Virus record (IMG/VR): IMGVR_UViG_3300009508_002179
Coordinates: 1-52,307 of that record
Source of the DNA: a virus
Length of the DNA stretch: 52,307 bases
Strand: one strand, 5' to 3'
Shown here in pieces: positions 8,789-18,016 of the stretch. The translations under genes and the position numbers were made by a program. The notes under the pieces are model-generated. The model worked only from the letters and a program-made list of their open reading frames with translations. It ran no database searches and had not been told where the DNA came from. The stretch's first letter is position 1. Every line of letters starts with the position of its first letter.

Positions 8789-9198
8789 TTTCCATTAAGT
8801 ATATCTATTATATCTTTAGCGACCTCCGAATCTGGATCAACAATAGGTTTTTCCACTTGAGAGTTGTGTAACGGCCTGTTTAGACTGCCGAATTTTGTTT
8901 TGAATTCTTTTTTCAGTTTATTTTTTAGAGTGGTCTTATTTCCAGATGGAAAAACACTAGCGTTAACTGCCATTTCTTGCATCTCTCTAATATTCATAGA
9001 TGCTAACCTTTCCTCCAAATTTTCTAAAGATTCAACTCCAAATGGATTTCTGGGAGCGTTAAGAATATCTTCAATATCTTTAGCTAAGTTGTGGTCTTGT
9101 TCGATTTTTCCATTCGCTAAAAACACTTCGGTCTCTTGTTTTTTATTCACCTTACGAGTTGTTGCTTTTGTTTTTCTTGTAGTTGTCTTTTTTGTCAT
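8785..9198 (-). CDS. Small basic protein with a SAP-like fold
   Basis: A 137-residue protein. The first 22 residues are almost all Lys, Thr and Arg (nucleic-acid-binding tail). Residues about 60-95 (LEERLASMNIREMQEMAV, then a GNKTTLKNKLKKEF segment) have the helix-turn-helix-like spacing of a SAP motif, a small DNA-binding fold. AAAGGATT lies well placed before the ATG. It sits between the capsid terminator and the connector gene, so it may be an internal DNA-associated virion protein. Low-complexity tails could mislead this call. Confidence 0.5.
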   Translation of the reverse strand: MTKKTTTRKTKATTRKVNKKQETEVFLANGKIEQDHNLAKDIEDILNAPRNPFGVESLENLEERLASMNIREMQEMAVNASVFPSGNKTTLKNKLKKEFKTKFGSLNRPLHNSQVEKPIVDPDSEVAKDIIDILNGK

Positions 9199-9245
9199 AA
9201 TTTAATCCTTTATATTAGGGTACACATATATTATAATATCTAGAA

Positions 9246-9277
9246 ACAAAAAATCCACCATAAAGGTGGACTTTTTG
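9246..9277 (-). terminator. Rho-independent terminator after the major capsid gene
   Basis: A 6-bp stem (TCCACC at 9254-9259 with GGTGGA at 9265-9270) with a 5-base loop, followed on the minus strand by TTTTTTG. CTTTTTG on the plus side makes it potentially bidirectional. It lies 28 bases past the capsid stop codon. Confidence 0.85.
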
Positions 9278-9297
9278 CAAAAGAATGTGAAATACTC

Positions 9298-10392
9298 TTA
9301 AACCTGAATGGCTAAGATAGCACTATCATTGATGATTGTGCGACCTTCTTCAAGCTCGGAGTAAAATCCGATCTTCTTAGAGCGAGTCACATACTGATCA
9401 TCAGCAGAAACACTCATTGTTGTGCCAGATTCGGCATCAACAGCCACAGCTCTCAAAAGCGACTCTCTTGACCTGTCAAGACCAAGGCAAACGTCGGCTC
9501 TTGTCATTGTGCCTCCAAGAAGCTTTTTAGCAACCTTGGTGTACTTAGCGTTTAAACCAAGTTCATAAATTTCCATGATGGAAATTCCGTAGAACTCAGG
9601 AAGTCCAGCGCTATTGTAGATAGCTTGACGCATTTCGTCAGTAGCAGGAATTGCAGTTTCGGTTGTCTGGTTTGCGCCAGTACCAGCAGCAGTTTGAACT
9701 CCACCCTTGGTATTAATTGGATTGTAAGCCATTTCACGAAGGCTTTGAACGATCTCAGGAGAAACGATCAAATCAGTCATGCCACGAGTACGCTCAGGAG
9801 TACCACCGCTCCAAGAAGGATTATTCCTTTTCATCTTGGTAAGCATCTTGTTGAAATCATCAAGCAAGAAGCGGTTAGCAAAAGTGGAAGAAGTAAGCAG
9901 CTTGTTTGAATTATCTGCGATAGTTCCAAGAAGCAAAGATGCAGAAGCATTTTCTTGCTGAATAAGGATCTCTTGAGCCAAGCGAGTCATGCTTTTACTT
10001 ACTACATCAAGTCTGGAACGAGAAGCGTAGCGCTTGTCGAAGTCAACAGCACTCTCAAGTCTGTAAGTGGCAAGCTTCAACTCACTATGAGTTGGAGTTA
10101 CGTGGCTGGAAGGAAGTCCGCCTGCAGCATTTGTGCTATAAACCTTAATGTAGTCTTCGTCCGATACATCATAGTAGAGATCGAGCGGAATACTGGGGTT
10201 ATCATCAGCAGCAAACTGAAAGGGGTTAAACAAGTTACTGATCGTAGGAGCGTTGTCTACTACTTCAGCGACAACAGGTCCGATAAATGCAGCTAAAGCT
10301 TCTTGAGCTTCGTATGCAACATTTCTGTCGCGTGAAGCCATTGCCTTGACCAGTTCTACTTGCTCGTCGGTTCTTTTTAGTGTGATATTCAT
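9298..10392 (-). CDS. Major capsid protein, HK97-type fold
   Basis: A 364-residue protein with the usual size and layout for an HK97-fold capsid protein: a helical N-terminus, an extended arm (SAVDFDKRYASRSRLDVVSK) leading into a long spine helix (SMTRLAQEILIQQENASASLL), and an A-domain-like C-terminal half with LIVSPEIVQSLREM. It forms the icosahedral shell. AAAAGG precedes the ATG. It follows the protease-scaffold and decoration-like genes and has its own terminator. GC content and codon use look more optimised than in neighbours, as expected for the most abundant protein. Confidence 0.85.
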   Translation of the reverse strand: MNITLKRTDEQVELVKAMASRDRNVAYEAQEALAAFIGPVVAEVVDNAPTISNLFNPFQFAADDNPSIPLDLYYDVSDEDYIKVYSTNAAGGLPSSHVTPTHSELKLATYRLESAVDFDKRYASRSRLDVVSKSMTRLAQEILIQQENASASLLLGTIADNSNKLLTSSTFANRFLLDDFNKMLTKMKRNNPSWSGGTPERTRGMTDLIVSPEIVQSLREMAYNPINTKGGVQTAAGTGANQTTETAIPATDEMRQAIYNSAGLPEFYGISIMEIYELGLNAKYTKVAKKLLGGTMTRADVCLGLDRSRESLLRAVAVDAESGTTMSVSADDQYVTRSKKIGFYSELEEGRTIINDSAILAIQV

Positions 10393-10428
10393 TTTATATA
10401 AGCCTTTTCTATTTTTAAAAGTTAGTGA

Positions 10429-11094
10429 TTAGCAAGATAGCTTGATTACATAATAAATTCCACTCTGGAAATCATTATTAATTGCTCCATAAGAAGGACC
10501 AGTTTTGTTTGCTCCTCTGTGTCCAGTAGCAATAACAGATCCTAAAATGTCGTCCATATCCTTAGAAGCACTCGATAAGAACTTCTTGAACTTACCAGGG
10601 GATCCTACGGAAAGCTTGTCTCCTACTGCGGGAGATCCGTCAACGCCATTCGCATGAACTGTCACAACTCCTTTAGTAAGAACTGGTACAGTTTGACCAG
10701 AAAGAACTGCTTGAAGCTCGTCTTTCTTTACTGGGTTAAAAAGCAAGCTCTCTCCGTTTTCGTCAACGGCGAGCGTTTGATTAAGAGTTACTCCTAATAC
10801 GGCGTCTCCAGAAACTGCGGGGGCAACTTTAAGAGGGTTAGTCGGATAAGGGTTACGTCCAACAGGAGAATCGTAGCTAGCCATGAAGCGATTGTCCTCG
10901 CTAACATCGATAACTTCATTGTCATTCATGTTTCCGTTTGTTACTGAAACAAGAACTCCATCTGCATTAATGTCATCTACAGAAGGCTGGATGGCTTTAA
11001 GCCCTCCCGCAGCAACGCTATCTGCGTCAAGAGCGTATAGGTTAATGACGTCGTTTTCGTCGTATTGTCTGAAAGGTAATAGTCTGTGTGCCAT
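10429..11094 (-). CDS. Putative head decoration / capsid-associated protein
   Basis: A 221-residue protein between the protease-scaffold and the capsid genes, the usual place for a decoration or stabilising protein. It has repeated short beta-like elements with Gly and Val (for example AVSGDAVLGVTLNQTLAVD and VPVLTKGVVTVHANGVDGSP). This resembles a bead-like beta sandwich. No signal peptide or membrane segment. Codon use is similar to the capsid gene, suggesting high expression. The family is assigned from position and composition, not from a diagnostic motif. Confidence 0.55.
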   Translation of the reverse strand: MAHRLLPFRQYDENDVINLYALDADSVAAGGLKAIQPSVDDINADGVLVSVTNGNMNDNEVIDVSEDNRFMASYDSPVGRNPYPTNPLKVAPAVSGDAVLGVTLNQTLAVDENGESLLFNPVKKDELQAVLSGQTVPVLTKGVVTVHANGVDGSPAVGDKLSVGSPGKFKKFLSSASKDMDDILGSVIATGHRGANKTGPSYGAINNDFQSGIYYVIKLSC

Positions 11095-11100
11095 GATTTT

Positions 11101-12753
11101 TTAGTATTTAATTGTTATGGATTCTTTTGAAAATGCTTTTTCAAATTTTTCTTTAAGAGATAATTCTTTTTCAACGGATGCTCCGTTATTAGAAGGAAGT
11201 TGTTCGGAAGTAGCTTCAGTTTGATCAAGGGCAGTTTCAATTTCTTCTTCTTGATTTTCTTCTACAGCTTCTGTTTTAACTTCTTCTACTACAACTGTTG
11301 ATGCTTCGGATCTTTTTGCTATTTCAGCTTGTATTTTTTCTTCGAAAGATTTTTCTTGATTTTCAATGAATTGTTTGCTTTTGTGATTGAAAATTATTCC
11401 AATTCTTTTTTGATAACTAGCAAAACTCTCATCGGCCTGATCCACAGTCTTCAAGTCTTCCGCAATGATTTGCCTATCTTCGTCAGACAATTCATATTCA
11501 GAATCAAAAGAATCCATTCTTTTATTAAACAAGTCGAGAGCGGCGGCGGCTTTTTGTTCAGCTTGAACTTCGGCCAATTGATCTCTTGCGGAAGCTAACT
11601 CTTCCTCCATCTTGTGGAGTTTTTCGTCGGCATCCTGTTTTGCTTGAGCAACATCTTCTTTTTGTTTTTCGATTTCGGCTTTCTCTTTTACGTACTCTTC
11701 ACTTCTTTCGCGTATTGCGTCGGAAACTACCTTTACGATATTAGCTACAGCCTCTTCGGAAAACTTATCAGCAGATGAAGCTTCGATAGTTTCTTTGAGT
11801 TGTTCGATTATTTCTTTCATGTCCATTTTGTTTTTCAATGATAAAATTGCTTTGTCAGAAGTTACATGCGTTTTTTCAATATGTGAATGATTTTTTTTAT
11901 AATTTTTTATTTTTTTTAAAAAATCTTCTGTATTAATTTCAATTTTTTCGACTTCTGCACTTAGATCCTCTTCTACTTCAATCTCTTTTTCAAGACTTAC
12001 CTCTTCTTTTTTTTTACTCTCTAAAGAGATTAAACCCTTCACTTCTGCAGCAGGGTTGGCGGTAAAACCAATCCCTAAAGGAAATACAGATCCTGAAATT
12101 AATCTATATACTTCAGTTCCGTCCTTAGTCTTTCCTTGTCCTTCAAATGCTTTTAAATATTGTTTATACTCTTTAATATGTTTTTCATCAGTAAGAATCT
12201 CCGCTTCGTTTAAATTTTTACTGCCCAAAGCAATGACAAAATCATTAAAACCTATTTCCCAACTAGCTGAAACTATATTATATTTATCGCTAGATGGATC
12301 GCAGCTCTCCTCAACAAGATTCGCAAAATCTTTATTAGCTACTTTATATATAACAGAAGCCAAAGAGATATTAAAAGGATCAAGTCCACTAATGTCATCT
12401 TTTTTTATTATTTGATTATCTCCATAAGAAGAAAACCCTGAAGATACTATATGCCCAACGACCTTGTCTTTATTATGCTCGATGTTAGTGGGCTTATGTT
12501 TGAAATATTCAGAAACCGCAAGAGCAGTATCTGTTGACATGCCATCATGATTTTTGTTAAACTTATTCACCACAGCCGCATTAAATGCAACAGCCATGAT
12601 ATCAATGTTTTTCTCTAAATCTATACCCTCAGGTATTAGACTCACCAAGCTGTCTAAAGAAGCCTTGCTTATTCGATCAACTTCCTGTTCTCCTATTGAG
12701 GATGCTGAGATCAAGTTAGTGAATTCAGCTTTATACTTGTAAGGTTTACTCAT
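11101..12753 (-). CDS. Prohead protease fused to a scaffold domain
   Basis: A 550-residue protein. The N-terminal 230 residues look like a phage prohead protease: a start like a self-cleaving region (LISASSIGEQEVDRI), then NIEHNKDKVVGHIV (around residues 94-107), which holds the His expected in the active site. Residues 240-470 are highly charged and coiled-coil (repeats such as KAEIEKQKEDVAQAKQDAD), the typical look of a scaffold. In such fusions the scaffold fills the procapsid and the protease then removes it. The catalytic Ser is not certain. It is placed between portal and capsid genes. A GTGTAAT motif lies 11 bases upstream of the ATG. Confidence 0.65.
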   Translation of the reverse strand: MSKPYKYKAEFTNLISASSIGEQEVDRISKASLDSLVSLIPEGIDLEKNIDIMAVAFNAAVVNKFNKNHDGMSTDTALAVSEYFKHKPTNIEHNKDKVVGHIVSSGFSSYGDNQIIKKDDISGLDPFNISLASVIYKVANKDFANLVEESCDPSSDKYNIVSASWEIGFNDFVIALGSKNLNEAEILTDEKHIKEYKQYLKAFEGQGKTKDGTEVYRLISGSVFPLGIGFTANPAAEVKGLISLESKKKEEVSLEKEIEVEEDLSAEVEKIEINTEDFLKKIKNYKKNHSHIEKTHVTSDKAILSLKNKMDMKEIIEQLKETIEASSADKFSEEAVANIVKVVSDAIRERSEEYVKEKAEIEKQKEDVAQAKQDADEKLHKMEEELASARDQLAEVQAEQKAAAALDLFNKRMDSFDSEYELSDEDRQIIAEDLKTVDQADESFASYQKRIGIIFNHKSKQFIENQEKSFEEKIQAEIAKRSEASTVVVEEVKTEAVEENQEEEIETALDQTEATSEQLPSNNGASVEKELSLKEKFEKAFSKESITIKY

Positions 12754-12776
12754 ATAAAAATCTATTACACAAGCTT

Positions 12777-14801
12777 TTATTTACTTTTCACTTTTTTTTT
12801 GCTATGATACAATAAAGCGGCTGGAAAGCACTCCACTTCATGCTTGCTAGACTCTTCTAATATTTCAGGTAAAACAGATAGCTTTTCTATCTTGTCTAAA
12901 TTTTTCACGCATGAAGATACAGTTCTTGTCCATAAATTTTGACTTTTAGATAAAACCACAGATTCGCACAACTGTCTTGCTAGCTTTTCTTGATCAGGAG
13001 TTAATTCTTTCAACTTAAAATGCTCCTTCATCTTATTTGACGCATGACTTTCTAAATTCTCAATTTTATAGACAATGTTTTGTATATCTTTTCTTGAATA
13101 AAGATCAGAAGCGTTTACTTGTCTTGGTATTCCAGTTGTCCCCTTTGGTCTTCCTACTGGCCTTCCGCTTGATTTAGGGCCTGATGAACTTTTATCATCT
13201 CCAGTCGGTACGGTGTCAACTTCTCCATCTCCATCGACATCTATCATTGGAATACCTCCGACCAAAGGATTATACATACCTTCTTTTCTTTTTTCGATAT
13301 ATCTCTCCTGAGCGGGCTCTATTTCTTCTGAGTTTGGATATATGCCAGTTTTTATAGCATTAATTCCTTGCTCTGGAGTGAGTATTCCCATTTCAATTAA
13401 TCGAGTAACAACCCTTTGTAATTGAACCTCATCCTTAATGTCAATTTCCTCAAATCTAGCCGTAGGGTAAACTTTAAATCCCATTTCCTGGCAAACTAAT
13501 TTTATCTGAGGTTGAAGAAAATTATGCAAGAAAGCTTGTCTGGCTTCTTTTAATCTTTCTAAAAATATCTCAGCCTTTACTTGGGTGTTCTTATATTTCT
13601 CATCTCCCACAATTACATTCTGAAGTCCCTGTCTAATATCTTCATTAACTATTTGATATTTTTCTGGACCAATTACTTTACCTATATCAGGAAGGACAAA
13701 CTCAGCCTTAGTTGTATAATCTGCGACTAATACCCTTCCAACACTTTCATTCTGAAAAAGAGATTGCATTGCTTGCATATTGCTAGGATTAATTCCGCCC
13801 TTATCTGGATCGGTCCCCATTGTAATTAAAAGTATTACATTCTCTATAGTTCTACTAATCGCTTGATCAACTTTTTTCAACTCCATCTTCCAGTTAATGT
13901 CATCTAGAACTGGGAATCCAAAAGGAATAGCGAATGGTTCGTAATCTTGTTTTTTGTAAAAAGAAACGCAAAGCTTCGATGGATCTAAGTTCATTAAGAC
14001 TCCGTCGCTAGACCAACCCCCTTGCTTTATTCTTTTTTTCGTGTCCTCAGGCAAAGAGTTAAATATCTCTTCATCCTCCTGAGTTTTTGGGTTTTTAAGT
14101 CTTTCTAACTCATATTCAGATAATATTTTCTTGTAACAGTTTATATCAAAAGTAGTACTTCTGGAAGCAACTATGTCGTAAGGATTTAAAACTGTATATT
14201 TTATTGGAATCTCCCCTTTATCAAGAAAGCTTGATCCGTAAATTTTATGCAATTTTGAAAAATCTTCAGAATTAAATTTTCCATCCATTCTATACAAAAA
14301 TATATTTCCAGATCTATAATATTCTCTAAAAAATTGATCTTTTAATGACCAGAGATTTATTTTTGAGAACCATTTTTTTATAAAAGTCCTTGATTTTTCA
14401 TTTCCTTGTTCCACATAAATGGGTGAATTAGCTAATTCTGCCATAATATCTATAGCATTCCTAAATATAGGGACATTAGCATAGGCTTTCTGGCAAAGCT
14501 CTATAGACTCCTTAACATCAACCCCGTCAGAAGAAACGCTAAACGGAAGCATTCCTTGGGCTATATTCTCAAACCTATATTTTTTAGAAGAAATAGCTGT
14601 AGAGTTCCTTCTTCTCGATGTCGATGATCCGCCCCCATTCCTCGAATAGCCTCCAGTAGAAGCAGAAGAAACATAAAAACTTTCTCCAGCTGATGCAGGA
14701 GGAATACCTGGATTCACATCATTTCCTTGCATTAAGTCCGTTATAGGTTTATTAAATTTCTCCCAGTATTCGGATTTTTTTTGGTACTTTCTTTTGCTCA
14801 T
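12777..14801 (-). CDS. Portal protein
   Basis: A 674-residue protein next to TerL, somewhat long for a portal. It has the expected core: FFREYYRSGNIFLYRMDG near residues 155-172, a stem and crown region with IENVILLITMGTDPDKGG, then EKYQIVNEDIRQGLQNVI with the helix LKEARQAFLHNFLQPQIKL. The portal forms the 12-fold ring through which DNA is packaged. The Ser/Gly-rich N-terminus is probably disordered. The C-terminal region has SGRPVGRPKGTTG, an AT-hook-like motif, which is unusual. The spacing to TerL is 56 bases with a GTGTAT motif. Confidence 0.8.
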   Translation of the reverse strand: MSKRKYQKKSEYWEKFNKPITDLMQGNDVNPGIPPASAGESFYVSSASTGGYSRNGGGSSTSRRRNSTAISSKKYRFENIAQGMLPFSVSSDGVDVKESIELCQKAYANVPIFRNAIDIMAELANSPIYVEQGNEKSRTFIKKWFSKINLWSLKDQFFREYYRSGNIFLYRMDGKFNSEDFSKLHKIYGSSFLDKGEIPIKYTVLNPYDIVASRSTTFDINCYKKILSEYELERLKNPKTQEDEEIFNSLPEDTKKRIKQGGWSSDGVLMNLDPSKLCVSFYKKQDYEPFAIPFGFPVLDDINWKMELKKVDQAISRTIENVILLITMGTDPDKGGINPSNMQAMQSLFQNESVGRVLVADYTTKAEFVLPDIGKVIGPEKYQIVNEDIRQGLQNVIVGDEKYKNTQVKAEIFLERLKEARQAFLHNFLQPQIKLVCQEMGFKVYPTARFEEIDIKDEVQLQRVVTRLIEMGILTPEQGINAIKTGIYPNSEEIEPAQERYIEKRKEGMYNPLVGGIPMIDVDGDGEVDTVPTGDDKSSSGPKSSGRPVGRPKGTTGIPRQVNASDLYSRKDIQNIVYKIENLESHASNKMKEHFKLKELTPDQEKLARQLCESVVLSKSQNLWTRTVSSCVKNLDKIEKLSVLPEILEESSKHEVECFPAALLYHSKKKVKSK

Positions 14802-14857
14802 TGTATATATGATACACGAAAGTCGATCAAAAGTCTAAAAGTTAACTTTCTAACTTT

Positions 14858-16729
14858 CTATTTTATGAACATAGGGGTGAATCCTGCAACCACCTTTTTC
14901 TCGGTCGAAGACATTATATCATAGTATACTTTTATCATCCAGTTGCCTAACACCATAGCCGAATAAGCGTCCTTTCTCGCTTTATGCGGTCCCGTGGTCC
15001 TCTTTAGAGTATCAGGGAGGTCAAAGGTTTGATTTCCTTGTGGAGAGGTTTTAATTTGTATTAATGCACATTGAGTTTTTACCAACTCCATCATGTCTTG
15101 TTGATGTTCAACAAAATCTATCATTTTAGCTCCCGAACTTTGCTTCTCCTCTGCGTCAGCGAAAGTCGAAAATTTCAAATCTTTAATAGGTATTTTCTTT
15201 TTTATTTGTTCATGATAACTATTATTTATAGCTCTGCCCGCAAAGAATACTCTTTTATGATCGAAATTAGCCTGAAGGAGTTCGTTGGCTCTTCTGATCC
15301 ATTGACTGGTAGGCTTCCTCAATATACAATATTTTCTTTCTGATAAATTGTATTGTTTTTTAGCTTCAATTAAATCTTCGCTATAAGACTCAGGCTTTTC
15401 AAAATCCGATGTCAGCATGTCAATGAAAATTTTAGACTTCTTGAATAAACCGCTTTCATTGCATGCATTTATAAATTGAACCCCTCCATTGTAATCTCCA
15501 ACTATTGCGACTATATTAAAGTTAGTTAAGATATAATGAAAATATTTCATATGATGCTTCAAGCTGGTTCCTGGCAACGCGTAGCCATGAACTAATGTGC
15601 CAGTTTTTGTTTGATCATTTATTTTAAATACCTGAATCGCAAAGTCATCAGAACTTTCGGACTCTGCCCAACTAGGGTCAAACGAAATAATATACTTCGA
15701 TTCAGAATCTCCAGAAACCTCAATGCTGGGATCTTCCCCATCAGGGATAGTGCAATCGACCATGCGGGATGTCTTAAAGTATCCAGAGCTATCGTCTGTA
15801 AATACAGCACCAAATTCTCTGTCAAACTGAGACTGACTCATAGTAGATTTTGATTGTAAAATTAAATTTTCATCGTACAGTCTTTTGGGAGCGCAATCGT
15901 AGCTAAACTGCATAATACATCTATTCGCATCTCCTTGTTCCGCATCATAAGGATTCGCTATTAACCCTTCGAATTTTTCATAAAGCTTGTAGAGATATTC
16001 AAATTTATAACTTGCTGAAGATAGCATTATCAACTTATTGTTCGGCCACTTATACCTATCTTTTTCTTGCATTTTTCCTTGGGCGATTAAGTCGCTTTCC
16101 ACTTGATGCATTCTTTCTCTTTCCACAGGATTTTCTACAACAGATAAAAATGGCACTATAACCTCATTATATATTCTTTCTGGCATCAATAACATTTCGT
16201 CAATAATAATTCTATGAAACCTGAAGCCTCTCAACTTAGATCCATCACCCAGAGGTAAAGCTCTTATCCTAGAGCTGCCTATCTCAAGTAACCATTCATC
16301 ATTATTTTTGGATTTATGAGTTATACATTGGGCCAACATTCTCGCCTCAGGTTTTGCGGCAATGTCTTCTATTTTTTTAAAAATCATTTTAGACTGTCTA
16401 AATGATTTTGACAATATACCAATCTCAACGCCTGGATTAAGTATAGCATCCAAGAATGCATATATTCCTGTGGTAAAAGATTTAGACATACCTCTTGACC
16501 AAATACCTAAAGTGTAATCACTTTCAAACATAGCTTTAATCGCTAAGTGTTGAAAGGGAAAAAGCTCAACCCCCGAAACCAGATCTGTAAAGAAAGTGAC
16601 GTTTTCTCTTAGAAACTGATAAAGTAATATTTTAGCCTCGTCTTCATCTAGAAACCCTTCTATTTCCTTGAGCTTCTTGTTGAAATCTTCTTTTTTTAAT
16701 CGTTGTTGATCTCCTATTTCCCAACTCAT
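14858..16729 (-). CDS. terL: Terminase large subunit
   Basis: A 623-residue protein with both terminase domains. The ATPase half has a variant Walker A (WSRGMSKSFTTG, near residue 78) and Walker B (RIIIDEML, near residue 170). The nuclease half has the acidic residues expected for an RNase H-like fold: SFDPSWAES (near 350), VAIVGDYNG (near 410) and a late KDAYSAMVLG (near 590). It drives DNA into the procapsid and cuts concatemers. The start overlaps the upstream SpeD-like gene by 4 bases (ATGA), so translation is coupled. Length fits the family. Confidence 0.9.
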   Translation of the reverse strand: MSWEIGDQQRLKKEDFNKKLKEIEGFLDEDEAKILLYQFLRENVTFFTDLVSGVELFPFQHLAIKAMFESDYTLGIWSRGMSKSFTTGIYAFLDAILNPGVEIGILSKSFRQSKMIFKKIEDIAAKPEARMLAQCITHKSKNNDEWLLEIGSSRIRALPLGDGSKLRGFRFHRIIIDEMLLMPERIYNEVIVPFLSVVENPVERERMHQVESDLIAQGKMQEKDRYKWPNNKLIMLSSASYKFEYLYKLYEKFEGLIANPYDAEQGDANRCIMQFSYDCAPKRLYDENLILQSKSTMSQSQFDREFGAVFTDDSSGYFKTSRMVDCTIPDGEDPSIEVSGDSESKYIISFDPSWAESESSDDFAIQVFKINDQTKTGTLVHGYALPGTSLKHHMKYFHYILTNFNIVAIVGDYNGGVQFINACNESGLFKKSKIFIDMLTSDFEKPESYSEDLIEAKKQYNLSERKYCILRKPTSQWIRRANELLQANFDHKRVFFAGRAINNSYHEQIKKKIPIKDLKFSTFADAEEKQSSGAKMIDFVEHQQDMMELVKTQCALIQIKTSPQGNQTFDLPDTLKRTTGPHKARKDAYSAMVLGNWMIKVYYDIMSSTEKKVVAGFTPMFIK

Positions 16730-17088
16730 TCCCTAAATATTTTTTGACACTTATAGGAAGTTGGCCCCCAGAAATCTTCTGATATTTCTATGACTTCACT
16801 GGGCTTATAACCCGCGCAACTGTGAATATTGACAAATATGTCTTTTGATTTGTTTATTAAATGAGCTGTAATTAAGCAATTCGAAGTTTCATGTACTAAC
16901 CTGAATCCAGACATCTCTTCTTCGTGCTCCCCAAAGGGAGAAACCACGCCCATAATTTCAGCATCAGGATCGATAAATTCGCCCAATTTTTTAGCGAAAT
17001 CTTTTGCAGTTTCTTCGTTAATTTTTTTTGATTCGCACTTTTTTAAATCCAAGCATAAATCAAGAGACCATAGTGTTTTGTTTTTCAT
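16726..17088 (-). CDS. S-adenosylmethionine decarboxylase-like protein (SpeD-like)
   Basis: A 120-residue protein with the C-terminal pattern of bacterial AdoMet decarboxylase: GFRLVHETSNCLITAHL (residues 61-77) followed by IFVNIHSCAGYKPSEVIE. His76 and Cys91 are 15 residues apart, matching the processing His and catalytic Cys spacing in the family. The pyruvoyl-forming Ser expected five residues before the His is Cys71 here; Ser69 is nearby. SpeD makes decarboxylated AdoMet for spermidine, and is known as an auxiliary gene in some phages. With this substitution the protein could be inactive, slowly processed, or altered in substrate. Embedded between ERCC4-type nuclease and TerL with overlaps on both sides. 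Confidence 0.55.
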   Translation of the reverse strand: MKNKTLWSLDLCLDLKKCESKKINEETAKDFAKKLGEFIDPDAEIMGVVSPFGEHEEEMSGFRLVHETSNCLITAHLINKSKDIFVNIHSCAGYKPSEVIEISEDFWGPTSYKCQKIFRE

Positions 17089-18016
17089 CTATTTTTTTAT
17101 CTATATAATATTGTAAATCCACATTCCATAATTCCTTACCGTATAATAATAACTTTGGAATTATATTTTTCAACCCAGATCTATTATGCAAGAACAAAAC
17201 CTGACAAACATCTTTATAGCTTTGGCTCATTTCTTTTAAGTTGTGCCATATATATGGGAGTTTTGATTTGTGCGCTCCGAAATTATTATTTAACTTTATT
17301 TTTTCTATACTGCTTTCCACCCCTATGAATATAAAAGAATTCAACTCCCTTGCTCTATCCAATTCCCTCTTGAATCTTTCATAGTTTTTTCCGCTTAAAG
17401 TACTCTTGAAGTCCTGCTCGCTCTTTCTATCTACATATGTATAGTCGTAGTATTTGCCTCCGCATGTATAGTCTCCAAAATCTAATTTCATATCAATACT
17501 TTTTTTAAATTTTAAAGGTTTTTGTTCTCTAGTATCCACGAAAATTTCTAAATCCTGAGGCGAATCAACTTGAAAAAAGTTCTCTGGAATTCTATTTTTC
17601 AACAAATTTTTTACACCTAGAGGTTTAGATAACTTGCAATAGCTGCCAAATATTTTTCTATACGTGTCGATATCAGGCAAGTCACATAACTCAAGCTCCA
17701 CATGACTCAACAAGTATTTAATCCCCTTCTCTTCGATTCTTTTTTTTAAGAGAGTCCTGCAATACTCTAAAGTTTCACTTTTATTTTTATCATTGCACCA
17801 CTGTATCAATTCGGCTCTATTTAAAAAATCTCGGTTCTTATAATCCTTAATATTTTTAAAAGGAATTTTTTTTCCAAAAAGCAGACTCTTCTTGGGGCAA
17901 TATTCCTCGTAATATTTTGAAATTTCAAGCTTATGAGCTTTCGATATGTGTAAGTGAAGCCCTCTCTCTTTGTCGAATTTTTTACCGCATATTTCGCACT
18001 CAAATTCTTCCGACAT
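17060..18016 (-). CDS. ERCC4-type nuclease with N-terminal zinc finger
   Basis: A 318-residue protein. Residues 6-28 form a C2H2 zinc finger (CEICGKKFDKERGLHLHISKAH: Cys-x2-Cys-x12-His-x4-His). The C-terminal half has the ERCC4/XPF-type nuclease pattern: IFVDTREQKPLKF (near 160), LDFGDYTCGG (near 180) and VDRKSEQDFKSTL (near 197), matching the GDx(n)(E/D)RKxxxD signature. These enzymes cut branched or flapped DNA, suggesting a role in resolving replication or packaging intermediates. It lies in a run of overlapping genes ending in TerL, so a packaging-related role is plausible. Start overlaps the previous stop (TAATG). Confidence 0.75.
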   Translation of the reverse strand: MSEEFECEICGKKFDKERGLHLHISKAHKLEISKYYEEYCPKKSLLFGKKIPFKNIKDYKNRDFLNRAELIQWCNDKNKSETLEYCRTLLKKRIEEKGIKYLLSHVELELCDLPDIDTYRKIFGSYCKLSKPLGVKNLLKNRIPENFFQVDSPQDLEIFVDTREQKPLKFKKSIDMKLDFGDYTCGGKYYDYTYVDRKSEQDFKSTLSGKNYERFKRELDRARELNSFIFIGVESSIEKIKLNNNFGAHKSKLPYIWHNLKEMSQSYKDVCQVLFLHNRSGLKNIIPKLLLYGKELWNVDLQYYIDKKIDEKQNTMVS

